The position numbers and the translations under genes are program-made. The notes beneath the pieces were generated by a model. The model made no database searches. It worked only from the letters and a program-made list of their open reading frames with translations, and was not told the origin of the DNA. A DNA stretch of 64,000 nt, from NCBI GenBank assembly GCA_028690035.1, contig JAQVCA010000002.1, positions 248,001 through 312,000 of the forward strand, read 5' to 3'. The stretch comes from Comamonas sp. (GTDB lineage: Bacteria > Pseudomonadota > Gammaproteobacteria > Burkholderiales > Burkholderiaceae_C). This document shows, piece after piece, positions 36,882-45,832 of this stretch; within the stretch, counting starts at the first letter, position 1, and every line of letters starts with the position of its first letter.

Positions 36882-39442
36882 TCCCGCGTGTGGCCCATCC
36901 TGCCAATCTCTTGGACAACTCGTCTGCAGCCTCCAGCGCTACCACCAGCGCCCCCATCCACACCATTCGGTTGCGCCTGTGGCTGCCCCTGCTGGTAGTG
37001 GCCATCGGCGTGCTGGCCTTTACTTTGCTGCTGGGCCTAGAGCGACTCAATTACCAGCGCGAGCTGGAAATCTTCACCAAGCGCACCGCCTACGACGAGC
37101 TGCTGCACACCAAGCGCCACCTGGAAACCGTGTTGCGCCGCGACGACGGCACCGGACTGGATGCAGTGATCTCGCAACTGGGGTTGGAGCCAGCCGTGAC
37201 CTACGCCGCGCTGCTCGATGAAAAAGGCTACGTGCTGGCCGCCACCCGCTTTGCTTGGCGTGGCCAGCATATTGGGCAGGTGCGGGCCGATTTTCCGCAC
37301 GCCCTGGCCCGGCAACTGCAGCAGCAGCGCACCGAGGTATTCGACCTGAACCTCGACCAACGCAAGGTGCATGCCCTGCTGCCTATCACCATGGCGCTGC
37401 GCCCCAACGAAATCCGCAGCCAGCGTCAAGGCACCCTGTGGTTGCAGTACGACCTCAGTCCCCTAGCCCAGCAATCGTGGCAGGACATGCTGTACCAAGC
37501 TGGTGTATTTGCCATGGTGAGCTTGCTCACGGTCGTGCTGCTGCTGCTGCTGGCGCGGCACCACATCCTGCGTCCAATGGCGGCCTTGCAGCGCAGCATG
37601 GCCGCCATCGGCAGCGGGCAACCGGCCACCGCGCGCATGAGCGGCCAGGGCGAATTCAAAATCTTGGACGACACCTTGGTCGATATGGCCCACTCGCTGA
37701 GCCACAGCCGCACTGCCCTACAGGAGAGCGAGGCACGTTTTCGCCAGCTCTCCGACGCCTCATTTGAAGCGCTGTTCCTGCACGAAAACGGCATCATCAT
37801 CGACGCCAATGCTGCTGCCGAGCGCCTACTGGACGTGGCGCCTGGCAGTCTGGTGGGGCGCAATATTTTCGATTTCGTCGCGAACCACGACCAAGAAAGC
37901 ATCCGCAAGCGTGCCCAGCGCGGCACCGAAGGCACCTGGAGCATCGACATGATCGACAGCCAGGGCAAGGCGATTGCCGCTGAAGTGAGCGCGCGCCAAA
38001 GCAAGGTGGGCGGACGCACACTGCGCACGGTGGCCATCCGTGATATCCGCCAGCGCCTGCAGGCCGAGGCAGAAATCCGCCAGCTGACCAACTTTGATCC
38101 CCTCACCGGCCTGCCCAACCGACGCATGCTGCTCGAATGCGTGGCCAGCGAGCTGGCCGCTGTGGATCTGGGACAGCATCGCTCGGCCTTAGCGGCCTTG
38201 AATTTGGATGGCTTCAAGACCATCAACGATTCGCTGGGCATGGCCATGGGCGATGCCGTACTGCGTGCCATGGCCAGACGCATGCAACAAAGGGTGCGCC
38301 ATGGCCAAGCCCTGGCCCGCGTGAACGGCGACACGTTTGCGCTGCTGCTCAGCGATCTGGGCAACACCCTGGAAGAAGCGTCTGCAGCGGCGGCCAATGT
38401 GGTGGAAAGCATGCTGGCATGCATCAGCGAGCCCCTGCACGTTGAGGGCCAAACCCTGCACCTGACGGCAGGTGCAGGGCTGGTCATGATCCCCAACGAC
38501 AGCCGCGACCCGCCCGAGTTGCTGCGCGAAGCCGAAACTGCCATGCACTTGGCCAAGCAAAGCGGCAACAGCCGCGTGCATTTCTTTGCGCACGCGCTGC
38601 AAGAGGCGGCCAGCGCGCGCCTGACACTGCGCAACGACCTGAAGAAAACCCTGGACACCGACACCAGCCAGCTGCTGCTGCACTTCCAGCCGCAGATGAA
38701 CGCCCAGGGCCAACTGCAGGGCGTTGAAGCCCTGGTGCGCTGGCAACACCCGCAGCGCGGCATGGTGCCGCCCGGCGCTTTCATTGGCGAAGCCGAATCC
38801 AGCGGCCTGATCGTGCCCCTGGGCAACTGGGTGCTGCACCAGGCGGCGGCCACGCTGCGCCAATGGCAGCAAGACCCACGCAACGCCGCCTGGGCGGAGT
38901 CTCTGTCCATGGCGGTGAACGTCAGCCCGCACCAGTTCCGCGAGCCCAACTTTGTGCAGCATGTTTGCGACACACTGGATACCCTGAATCTGAAGGGGCT
39001 GTCGCTGGAGCTGGAGTTGACCGAAAGCGTGGTCGCCGACGATCTGGACGCCACCATCGAAAAAATGCATGAGCTGCGCAAGCTCGGCGTGCACTTTGCG
39101 CTGGACGACTTTGGCACCGGCTATTCCAGCCTGTCCTACCTCAAGCGCCTGCCCATCGACACCTTGAAGATCGACCGCTCTTTCGTCATGGACATCGATG
39201 CGCAAGAGTCTTCTGCCCATGGCGGCAAGCGCCCGGCGGTGCTGATCGAGGCCATCATCGCCATGGCGCACCAGCTGGACATGCAGGTGCTGGCCGAGGG
39301 TGTGGAAACCGAAGCCCAGCGCGCGCACCTGCAGCAGGCCGGGTGCGACATCTTCCAGGGCTACTACTTCAGCCGACCCCTGGCCTCTGAGCAGCTGCAG
39401 GCCTGGGCGCTGGAGCATAGCGGCAGCAACATCAAAAAGTAG
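36878..39442 (+). CDS. Membrane GGDEF–EAL protein with PAS domain
   Basis: This 854-residue protein has a helix at ~32–54, a periplasmic domain, a second helix at ~205–228, a HAMP-like linker and a PAS domain (~285–400), then GGDEF (~410–570) and EAL (~585–845). The GGDEF motif is degenerate (VNGDTF at 482–487), so cyclase activity is unlikely. The EAL catalytic set looks intact: EAL at 617, the ELTES segment and DDFGTGYSS, so it is probably a c-di-GMP phosphodiesterase. It is coupled to the upstream binding protein, whose ligand may reach its periplasmic domain. Confidence 0.92.
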   Translation: MIPRVAHPANLLDNSSAASSATTSAPIHTIRLRLWLPLLVVAIGVLAFTLLLGLERLNYQRELEIFTKRTAYDELLHTKRHLETVLRRDDGTGLDAVISQLGLEPAVTYAALLDEKGYVLAATRFAWRGQHIGQVRADFPHALARQLQQQRTEVFDLNLDQRKVHALLPITMALRPNEIRSQRQGTLWLQYDLSPLAQQSWQDMLYQAGVFAMVSLLTVVLLLLLARHHILRPMAALQRSMAAIGSGQPATARMSGQGEFKILDDTLVDMAHSLSHSRTALQESEARFRQLSDASFEALFLHENGIIIDANAAAERLLDVAPGSLVGRNIFDFVANHDQESIRKRAQRGTEGTWSIDMIDSQGKAIAAEVSARQSKVGGRTLRTVAIRDIRQRLQAEAEIRQLTNFDPLTGLPNRRMLLECVASELAAVDLGQHRSALAALNLDGFKTINDSLGMAMGDAVLRAMARRMQQRVRHGQALARVNGDTFALLLSDLGNTLEEASAAAANVVESMLACISEPLHVEGQTLHLTAGAGLVMIPNDSRDPPELLREAETAMHLAKQSGNSRVHFFAHALQEAASARLTLRNDLKKTLDTDTSQLLLHFQPQMNAQGQLQGVEALVRWQHPQRGMVPPGAFIGEAESSGLIVPLGNWVLHQAAATLRQWQQDPRNAAWAESLSMAVNVSPHQFREPNFVQHVCDTLDTLNLKGLSLELELTESVVADDLDATIEKMHELRKLGVHFALDDFGTGYSSLSYLKRLPIDTLKIDRSFVMDIDAQESSAHGGKRPAVLIEAIIAMAHQLDMQVLAEGVETEAQRAHLQQAGCDIFQGYYFSRPLASEQLQAWALEHSGSNIKK

Positions 39443-39518
39443 AGCTGCAAGCGCTTACCCCATGAGCATTTCACACGCATTACTTTCTGATTTTCTTAAC
39501 AGGAAAGCGCTGCCAGCT
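39441..39518. repeat. Dispersed palindrome
   Basis: The arms AGCTGCAAGCGCTT and AAGCGCTGCCAGCT (39443–39456 and ~39505–39518) enclose an AT-rich loop. The left edge abuts the TAG stop codon of the GGDEF–EAL gene. Confidence 0.65.
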
Positions 39519-39547
39519 ATGGTTTTTGCACCTCTTGTACCCCTCTT

Positions 39548-40576
39548 TTACACCTCGGGGGTGTGGGGGCGCACCGCCAGGGCCGACATTCGGCGGCCAT
39601 AGACGCGGGCAATGCGCTGCTCCAGCGGCGGATGCGCATCCAGCCAATGCTCCAGGCGTGAGCTGTCGGGGACTTCCACCAACAGCATGTGCTGCACCAG
39701 TGGGTGGTACAGGCCGGTGTGGCTGTGGCGCTCTTTGCGCCAGTCGCCGCCGCTGGCGGCCTCGGCCTGCTGGCGCTGGTAAAGCACTTTGCGCAGCACC
39801 CCGCCCAGGCTGTCGGGGTTGCGCGTCCACTGCAGGGCACGCGCATCGGCCAGCCACTCGCGCTGGCGCGACACCGCCGCTTTCAGCACGCGCCCCCCCA
39901 GCCAGCCGATCCACCCCGCTGCCATCACCGCGCTGCCAAACCAGCGCCCCAGGCCCCCGGCGTGCTCGCGCAGGGCCTGGCCAAAGTTGTAGATCAGCTC
40001 CAGGCCATAGACCATGCCCGCCATTTGCATGTTCAGGCGCGTGTCGCCCTCTTTGAGGTGCGACAGCTCGTGCGCCACCAGGCCCTGCAGCTCATCGCGG
40101 CTGAGGCAGTCGAGCGCACCCTGGGTGACGGCGATGACCGCATCTTCCGGCTCCCAGCCTGCGGCAAAGGCATTGATCGCGTGCGCACGCGCCAGCAGCA
40201 CCACTTGGGGCGGTGTCATGTGTGCGGCCACACACATTTCCAGCACGATGTGCTGCAGGCGGCGCTCGTCGGCGTGGCGCTCGGGTTGCACGGGGCGCGC
40301 GCCGATGCGCTCGGCCAGCTTGCGCCCACCGCCGCGCATGGCTTCGTGCTCCAGCCACCAGCCGCCCAGAATCAAAAACAGCGTCACTCCCAGATTGGCC
40401 AGCACAAAGCCACGCGGGTAGGGAAGGCCCGGAAACAGCACCCACCATGCCAGGGTGAGTCCACCATGCACGCTGGCCAGGCACAGCGCAATACACAGCA
40501 CAAAGCCCAGCGCCAACCGGCGCGAGCGGCGGCGCGCATCGGCTTGGCGGTCCCAAAAACTGCGGCGCTGGCGCAT
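39548..40576 (-). CDS. M48 family metallopeptidase (HtpX-like)
   Basis: This 342-residue membrane-bound zinc protease has two hydrophobic helices at ~25–45 and ~55–75. The active site is VAHELSHLKEGD, and the third ligand region is REWLADARAL. It resembles HtpX, which degrades damaged membrane proteins. The start at 40576 (MRQRRSFWDRQADARRR) comes eight bases after the lemA stop. LemA and M48 proteases often form a pair. Confidence 0.9.
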   Translation of the reverse strand: MRQRRSFWDRQADARRRSRRLALGFVLCIALCLASVHGGLTLAWWVLFPGLPYPRGFVLANLGVTLFLILGGWWLEHEAMRGGGRKLAERIGARPVQPERHADERRLQHIVLEMCVAAHMTPPQVVLLARAHAINAFAAGWEPEDAVIAVTQGALDCLSRDELQGLVAHELSHLKEGDTRLNMQMAGMVYGLELIYNFGQALREHAGGLGRWFGSAVMAAGWIGWLGGRVLKAAVSRQREWLADARALQWTRNPDSLGGVLRKVLYQRQQAEAASGGDWRKERHSHTGLYHPLVQHMLLVEVPDSSRLEHWLDAHPPLEQRIARVYGRRMSALAVRPHTPEV

Positions 40577-40584
40577 GAAAAAAA

Positions 40585-41181
40585 TTAAAAACGCACCTTG
40601 GGCGCCGCGCGTTCTTGCTCGGACTGGGTGGACTGCAGCATGTCCAGATGGGCAAAGCCAATCAGGCGCGCCATGATCAGATCGGGAAAGCGGCTGGCCT
40701 GGTCGTTGTAGGCCAGCACCTCGTCGTTGTAGGCCTGGCGCGCAAAGCCCAGACGGTTTTCGGTGCTGGTGATTTCTTCGCTCAGGCTGTGCATCTGGGC
40801 ATCGGCCTTGAGCTCGGGGTAGCTCTCGGTCAGCACCATCAGCTGGCCCAGGCTGGCGCCCAGGGCCGATTCGGCGCTGTGCAAGCTGGCCATGGCCGCT
40901 GCCTGCCCCGGGTGGCGCCGCGCCTGACTGGCCGCTTGGCTGGCCTGACCCCGGGCGCGCGTCACGGCTTCCAGCGTACTGGCCTCGTGGGCCATGTAGC
41001 CGCGCGCCACTTCCACCAGATTGGGAATCAGGTCGTAGCGGCGCTTGAGCTGCACATCGATTTGCGCATAGGCGTTGTCCACGCGGTTGCGCAGCTGGCG
41101 CAGCCGGTTGTGGATGGAAGTGGCCCACAGCACCAGAACGATGCCGACGGCCACGACGATGCCAACGGTGGTGGAATCCAT
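40585..41181 (-). CDS. LemA family protein
   Basis: This 198-residue protein has one N-terminal membrane helix (residues ~5–22) followed by a helical periplasmic or cytoplasmic domain. The LemA signature NRLRQLRNRVDNAYAQIDVQ and LKRRYDLIPNLVEVARGYM is complete. Function is unknown. It is co-transcribed with the M48 peptidase gene, which starts eight bases later. Confidence 0.93.
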   Translation of the reverse strand: MDSTTVGIVVAVGIVLVLWATSIHNRLRQLRNRVDNAYAQIDVQLKRRYDLIPNLVEVARGYMAHEASTLEAVTRARGQASQAASQARRHPGQAAAMASLHSAESALGASLGQLMVLTESYPELKADAQMHSLSEEITSTENRLGFARQAYNDEVLAYNDQASRFPDLIMARLIGFAHLDMLQSTQSEQERAAPKVRF

Positions 41182-41250
41182 AAGGGCGGTGCTCCTGAGA
41201 AGGCGATGGGATCTGTAGGGTCTGGGAGGTTTGGAGGACAGCCCGACACA

Positions 41251-41670
41251 TCAACCTTCGCGGTTGCGCATGAAGTCGGCCACCTGCATGAAGCTGTCGT
41301 GCAGACGCGCACGCAGGGCCTCATCGACCTGGCATTCGCGCATCGCCTGGTCCATGCAGGCGACCCACTGGTTGCGCTCGGCGATGCCGATGGAAAACGG
41401 CATGTGGCGCTGACGCAGGCGCGGGTGGCCAAAGCGCTCGACGTAGTAATCCGGCCCACCCAGCCAACCGCACAAAAACCAGAACAGCTTGGCGCGCGCC
41501 TCGTCCAGCGTATTGCCGTGCGTGGCGCGCAGCTGGGCGTAAGCGGGCTCCAGCTCCATCAGGTCGTAAAAACGGTCCACCAGTGCGCGCACCACATCCT
41601 CGCCGCCGATGGCAGCAAAGGGCGTTGGGCGGTGCGCGGCGGCAGCGTTGGTATCGCTGGTGTTGTCCAT
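41251..41670 (-). CDS. Group II truncated haemoglobin
   Basis: This 139-residue trHb of the GlbO type has the conserved DRFYDLMELEPAYAQLRATH, WLGGPDYYVERFGHPRLRQR and then HMPFSIGIAERNQWVACMD. The His in RQRHMPF is the proximal haem ligand. Such proteins bind O2 or NO and take part in oxidative or nitrosative stress. The ATG at 41670 is chosen to give the family length. It follows the DksA-like gene by four bases. Confidence 0.93.
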   Translation of the reverse strand: MDNTSDTNAAAAHRPTPFAAIGGEDVVRALVDRFYDLMELEPAYAQLRATHGNTLDEARAKLFWFLCGWLGGPDYYVERFGHPRLRQRHMPFSIGIAERNQWVACMDQAMRECQVDEALRARLHDSFMQVADFMRNREG

Positions 41671-41674
41671 CGGA

Positions 41675-42046
41675 TCAACGCTGCTCCAGCTGGGTCTGGC
41701 AGGTGATGCAGCGCAGCGCCGCCGGGAAGGCCTGCAGACGGGCCAGCCCGATGTCGGCACCGCACTCTTGGCAAGCGCCGTAGCTGCCGTCCTGCACGCG
41801 CTCCAGCGCAGCGCGCACCGCCACCAGCTCATCGTGGTCGCGGCGCGCTTCGGCATCGCGCACGGCATCCTGGGCCACTTGGTTGGCCTGGGTGGCATAG
41901 GCATCTTGCGGGGCGCTGTTGGCCGCTTTCATGCGCTCGCGGTGCGCAACCTGCACCTCGTCCAGCTCTTGCAGCAGTTGTTCCTTGCGCGCTTCCAGCT
42001 GGGTGCGCAGCTCTTGTACTTGGGTTTCGGTCAGGGGAGTGGTCAT
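41675..42046 (-). CDS. DksA/TraR family zinc-finger protein
   Basis: This short DksA-like protein has ~123 residues: an N-terminal coiled coil (QVQELRTQLEARKEQLLQEL) and a C4 zinc finger near the C-terminus (CQECG…CITC). It would bind the secondary channel of RNA polymerase. The start is either 42046 (MTTPLTETQ) or 42064 (MAFLSAMTT); neither has a clear ribosome binding site. It lies four bases upstream of the haemoglobin gene. Confidence 0.88.
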   Translation of the reverse strand: MTTPLTETQVQELRTQLEARKEQLLQELDEVQVAHRERMKAANSAPQDAYATQANQVAQDAVRDAEARRDHDELVAVRAALERVQDGSYGACQECGADIGLARLQAFPAALRCITCQTQLEQR

Positions 42047-42083
42047 AGCGGACAAGAATGCCATAGGTTATGGGGTCAAAAAA

Positions 42084-43643
42084 TCACTTGCTGCGCTGCA
42101 GCCAGTGGCGAGCCAGCGCCTGGGCATTCCAAGGCTGGTCGGTGGGGCAATCCAGAGTGTAGGCCAGCTCCTGGGCGCTCAGCGGCTCGGCGCGTTGCCC
42201 AGCGAGCACCTGTACATCGGCTTCAGAGGGGTCATCGCCCTGTGCCTGGCGCTGGGTCAGCCGTGTGTGCAGCTGGGCATCGGGCGCATGGCAGTGCAAG
42301 ATGGTGCAGGGCACCTGGCATTGCGCGGCCAGCTCGGCAAAGGCTTGGCGCTGGCTGGCCTGCAAAAAGGCGGCATCGACAATCACCGGCGCATAGGCGC
42401 TGCGCAGCAGCTGGGCGGTGAGCTGGTGCAGGTGCTGCCAGGTGCGCGCGGTGTGCGTGGCGTGGTAAATCTGCAGCCCCTGGGCCGCCGAGTTGGCCAG
42501 CGCAGGCAGCCCTGCCAGGCGCTTGCGCTCCACATCCGAGCGCACGCGCACGGCACCGGCGGCCTGCAGCAGCGCCAGCGCCACGGTGGATTTGCCACTG
42601 CCCGAGCGCCCATGCGTGAGCAACAGCTGCGGCGCACGCGGCTGGGCCAAATCCAGCGCGCCCTGGGCATAGTTGGGGACTTGCTCGGTGCTGCCCGACA
42701 GCGCCGCCGCCATGGCGCGTACCAGGGCGCGGTACACCTCGTACACCTGCAGCACCGCCAGCCCGGCATAGTCGCCCGAGGCGCTCAGGTACGCATCCAA
42801 AAAGCCCCAGGCCAGATCGGCATGGCCACGCAGCTTCAAATCCATGGTGAAAAAGCCAATGTCGGCCATGGGATCGAGCCAGCGGAAAGCAGGCTCAAAC
42901 TCAATGCAATCAAAAGCCGTGATGCACCCCTGCCAGCGCACCACATTGCCCAGATGCAAATCGCCGTGGCCTTCGCAAATCTGGCCCGCCGCTTGGCGTT
43001 GCGCCCACAGCGGGCGCATGCGCGGCGCCGTGCTGTGCCACCAGTCTTGCAAGGCGGCCACCGTGTGCGCCCAGGGCGCCGGGGCCACGCTGGCCAGCGT
43101 CTGCAGCACCTGGCCGATGGCCGATTCCACCTGCGCGGCCTGGCCCCAGGGCGCATCGGGCGCGGCACGTGGTGCGCTGTGGTGAAAGGCCGCCAGCTGC
43201 GTGCCAAAGTCCTGCACCTGTGCCAGGGGCAAATCGTTGTGCGCCACCAGCGCGGTCAGCTCTTGGTCGGCGGCAAAGCGGCGCATGTGCAACGCCCAGT
43301 CCAGCGCGGGCTCGGCGCCCAGCACGGGCTGGGCCACGCTGCCGCCCACGGGCAGCACCGCCAGGTACAGATCGGGGGCCAGGCGCTGGTTCAGGCGCAG
43401 CTCTTCGGCGCAGAAATGCGCGCGGTCCTGCAGCGCCGTGAAGTTGGCGAACGGCAGCCGCACCGGGCGCTTGAATTTCAGCACCCGATCGGGCAGCAGC
43501 AGCACGCGCGACAAATGCGTTTGCACAATACGAAAGTCGCCCGCAGGCGCCAGTTGCTGGCCCAGCTGCTGCACCAGCGCGGCGGCCTGGGCATCGTCGT
43601 ACATGGAAAGTGGAGCGGAACAGGGGGGGTGTTGGGAAGGCAT
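42084..43643 (-). CDS. Two-domain protein: phosphotransferase-like plus P-loop kinase
   Basis: This 519-residue protein has an N-terminal aminoglycoside-phosphotransferase-like domain (ICEGHGDLHLGNVV with the catalytic HGD-x-H-x-x-N, then AFDCIEFEP). The C-terminal half (~335–519) is a P-loop kinase with Walker A THGRSGSGKSTVAL and an internal SDVERKRL segment. The domain pair is known from families COG2187/COG0645. Substrates are unknown. The start may be an internal ATG at 43604 (MYDDAQA). It is followed by the DksA-like gene 20–38 bp away. Confidence 0.85.
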   Translation of the reverse strand: MPSQHPPCSAPLSMYDDAQAAALVQQLGQQLAPAGDFRIVQTHLSRVLLLPDRVLKFKRPVRLPFANFTALQDRAHFCAEELRLNQRLAPDLYLAVLPVGGSVAQPVLGAEPALDWALHMRRFAADQELTALVAHNDLPLAQVQDFGTQLAAFHHSAPRAAPDAPWGQAAQVESAIGQVLQTLASVAPAPWAHTVAALQDWWHSTAPRMRPLWAQRQAAGQICEGHGDLHLGNVVRWQGCITAFDCIEFEPAFRWLDPMADIGFFTMDLKLRGHADLAWGFLDAYLSASGDYAGLAVLQVYEVYRALVRAMAAALSGSTEQVPNYAQGALDLAQPRAPQLLLTHGRSGSGKSTVALALLQAAGAVRVRSDVERKRLAGLPALANSAAQGLQIYHATHTARTWQHLHQLTAQLLRSAYAPVIVDAAFLQASQRQAFAELAAQCQVPCTILHCHAPDAQLHTRLTQRQAQGDDPSEADVQVLAGQRAEPLSAQELAYTLDCPTDQPWNAQALARHWLQRSK

Positions 43644-43835
43644 GACCCCAAGGGTACGACCATACGCGCCCGCCGCCAGCGTCCGGCGCGGTGCGCACCC
43701 GGTATTTTTTTGTGCTGCGCCCCCCTGGCACGGCCCGCACGGTGCGGCGCTTCTCGTAATATGCGCGGCGGCGTGCGCGTTGCCATGCCCATCTTGCTTT
43801 TGCTGTTCCCTCCCCTGTTGTCACAGGACACCACC

Positions 43836-44192
43836 ATGAAAAAACAAATTGCCTTGATCGCGTTGACACTGGCTGCTGCGGGCTCTGCCTGGGCGGGCGA
43901 TGCCGATTTCAAGCTCGTCAACAAAACCGGCTACGCCATCAACGAGGTGTACATCTCGCCCACGCAAAAAGCCAACTGGGGCAAAGACCGCTTGGGCGAA
44001 AACCAATTGCTCAACGGGCAATCGCGCACCTTCCGCTTTGGCGATACGGCCAATTGCGAACAAGACATCAAAGTGGTGTTCACCGACGATGAATCGGAAG
44101 TCGAATGGGAAGAAATCAACCTGTGCGAACACTCGGTCATCACGCTGAAATACAACCGCAAGACCGACCAAGCCACCGCTGAACTGGACTGA
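43836..44192 (+). CDS. Small exported protein
   Basis: This 118-residue protein has a clear signal peptide (MKKQIALIALTLAAAGSAWA, cleavage after AWA). The mature part is beta-rich and acidic with two Cys (NCEQDIKV and NLCEHS), which may form a disulfide. I recognise no named domain. Similar proteins in related genomes have often been mislabelled argininosuccinate lyase. It is 7 bp upstream of a second small gene on the same strand. Confidence 0.8.
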   Translation: MKKQIALIALTLAAAGSAWAGDADFKLVNKTGYAINEVYISPTQKANWGKDRLGENQLLNGQSRTFRFGDTANCEQDIKVVFTDDESEVEWEEINLCEHSVITLKYNRKTDQATAELD

Positions 44193-44199
44193 GCGCCCC

Positions 44200-44421
44200 A
44201 TGCCCGCACCCGATCAGCGCCCCGACTGGCACCAGGCCCCCGGCCCCGAGTGGCGCTGGCTGGCGCAAGATGCCGACGGGCAGTGGTTTTGGTACCGCAG
44301 CGAGCCGCAATTGAACTGGCCCGGTGGGGTCTGGCGCAGTAATTCGCGCAACCAATTGCCTGCAGCAGCGGGCCAGCCCAATGCCGATTGGATGGATACT
44401 TTGCGTATTCGGCCCGAATAA
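44200..44421 (+). CDS. Small Trp-rich hypothetical protein
   Basis: This 73-residue protein has many aromatics (DWHQAPGPEWRWLAQDADGQ, then WFWYRSEPQLNWPGGVW), somewhat like a WW-type module. No signal peptide is seen. It lies seven bases after the exported protein gene and is probably coupled to it. Codon use fits the host. No function is assigned. Confidence 0.65.
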   Translation: MPAPDQRPDWHQAPGPEWRWLAQDADGQWFWYRSEPQLNWPGGVWRSNSRNQLPAAAGQPNADWMDTLRIRPE

Positions 44422-44425
44422 AAGC

Positions 44426-44505
44426 ATAGCTATTAGCGCGCATAAACAAAGGGATTCAAGTGTTTTGGCACTTGAATCCCTTGTCTATTGAGCGGCAGCA
44501 GCTAT
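44426..44505. repeat. Dispersed nested palindrome
   Basis: The outer arms are ATAGCTATTAGCGC and GCGGCAGCAGCTAT. The inner arms AAGGGATTCAAGTG and CACTTGAATCCCTT (44449–44462 and 44469–44482) match over 14 bp. A short T run follows. It lies between convergent small-protein and mrp genes and probably terminates both. Confidence 0.8.
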
Positions 44506-44550
44506 GGTTTTTAGTGCTGCCTGGCTATGGCTTGGCTGTGGCTTGGCTGC

Positions 44551-45645
44551 TTAGCGATTTTTGTGGATGGTGATCACCGGGCGCTTGGCCGCACCGGCCC
44601 GCGCGGCCTGGGCCACTTGCACGGCCACATCGCGCGCCAGTTTTTTGTAGAGGGCGGTGACCTCGCTGTCGGGCTCGGCCACCACGGTGGGACGGCCACT
44701 GTCGGCCTGCTCACGGATGGCGCGCGACAGCGGCAGCGAGCCCAAAAAGTGCAGCGCTTTTTCATCGGCCAGCTGCTTGCCGCCGTCTTGGCCAAAGATG
44801 TGCTCAATGTGGCCGCAGTGGCTGCACACGTGCATGGCCATGTTTTCCACCAGCCCCAGGATGGGCACGCTCACCTTTTCGAACATCTGAATGCCCTTGC
44901 GCGCATCCAGCAGGGCAATGTCCTGCGGCGTGGTGACGATGACCGCGCCAGTCACCGGAATGCGCTGGCTCAGGGTGAGCTGAATGTCGCCCGTGCCCGG
45001 GGGCAGGTCGATGATGAGGTAATCGAGGTCTTTCCAGTTCGTCTGGCGCAGCATTTGCTCCAGCGCCTGCACGGCCATCGGGCCGCGCCAGATCATGGCC
45101 TGGTCGGGGTTATCCAGCAAAAAGCCGATCGACATCAGCTGCACACCGTGGCTTTCGAGCGGCTCCATGGTCTTGCCATCGAAGCTGTCGGGCTTGCCGG
45201 TGGCGCCAAACATCATCGGCTGGCTGGGGCCGTAGATGTCGGCATCGAGCACGCCCACGCGCGCGCCCTCGGCGGCCAGGGCCAGGGCCAGATTGGCGCT
45301 GGTGGTGCTTTTGCCCACGCCGCCCTTGCCCGAGGCCACGGCAATCACGTTCTTCACGCCCGGCAGCAGCTGCACACCCGGCTGCACGGCGTGCGACTGC
45401 ACCTTGCACACCACGTTGGCGCTGACGTTGCCCACCCCGGCCACGCTGCGCGCAGCGGCGATCAGCTGCTGGCGCAAGGCCGGAATCAGGCTGAGCGCGG
45501 GATAACCCAGCTCCACCTCAAAAGCCACATCGCTGCCCTGAATGCTCAGGTGGTGCAAGGCTTGGGTGCTGACAAAATCTTTACCGGTATGGGGATCGAG
45601 CACGCCCGACAGGGCGGCCAGCAGGTCTTGTTGGTGTACGGACAT
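44551..45645 (-). CDS. apbC: Iron–sulfur cluster carrier protein Mrp/ApbC
   Basis: This 364-residue P-loop ATPase delivers Fe–S clusters. The N-terminal ~90 residues are a MIP18/DUF59-type domain. The deviant Walker A is ASGKGGVGKSTTSANLALA, with LDADIYGPSQP and IIDLPPGTGD after it. The cluster-binding CSHCGH lies near residue 270. It is divergent from metG, with the usual Burkholderiales arrangement. Confidence 0.95.
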   Translation of the reverse strand: MSVHQQDLLAALSGVLDPHTGKDFVSTQALHHLSIQGSDVAFEVELGYPALSLIPALRQQLIAAARSVAGVGNVSANVVCKVQSHAVQPGVQLLPGVKNVIAVASGKGGVGKSTTSANLALALAAEGARVGVLDADIYGPSQPMMFGATGKPDSFDGKTMEPLESHGVQLMSIGFLLDNPDQAMIWRGPMAVQALEQMLRQTNWKDLDYLIIDLPPGTGDIQLTLSQRIPVTGAVIVTTPQDIALLDARKGIQMFEKVSVPILGLVENMAMHVCSHCGHIEHIFGQDGGKQLADEKALHFLGSLPLSRAIREQADSGRPTVVAEPDSEVTALYKKLARDVAVQVAQAARAGAAKRPVITIHKNR

Positions 45646-45757
45646 GGTGGTGCGACAAAAAGAAAAACGGGCCCGAGTCTAAGCCGCACCCAGTCCCCCT
45701 AAAGCCTGTGCGTGTGCCTGCTTGTCCAACGCTTGTCCAACGGATGGGCTGCTCTGC

Positions 45758-45766
45758 CTAGAATCG
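45758..45766 (+). promoter_or_regulatory. CTAGAATCG motif upstream of metG
   Basis: This is a -10-like CTAGAAT core about 70 bp before the metG start, as found before argD and purM. A TTGTCC hexamer lies upstream at non-standard spacing. Confidence 0.45.
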
Positions 45767-45832
45767 ACGGTTTTGCCGCACGACGGCCACCCTGGGCGTT
45801 CTGGCCCTTTTCTTCCCCCACCCACACCCACC

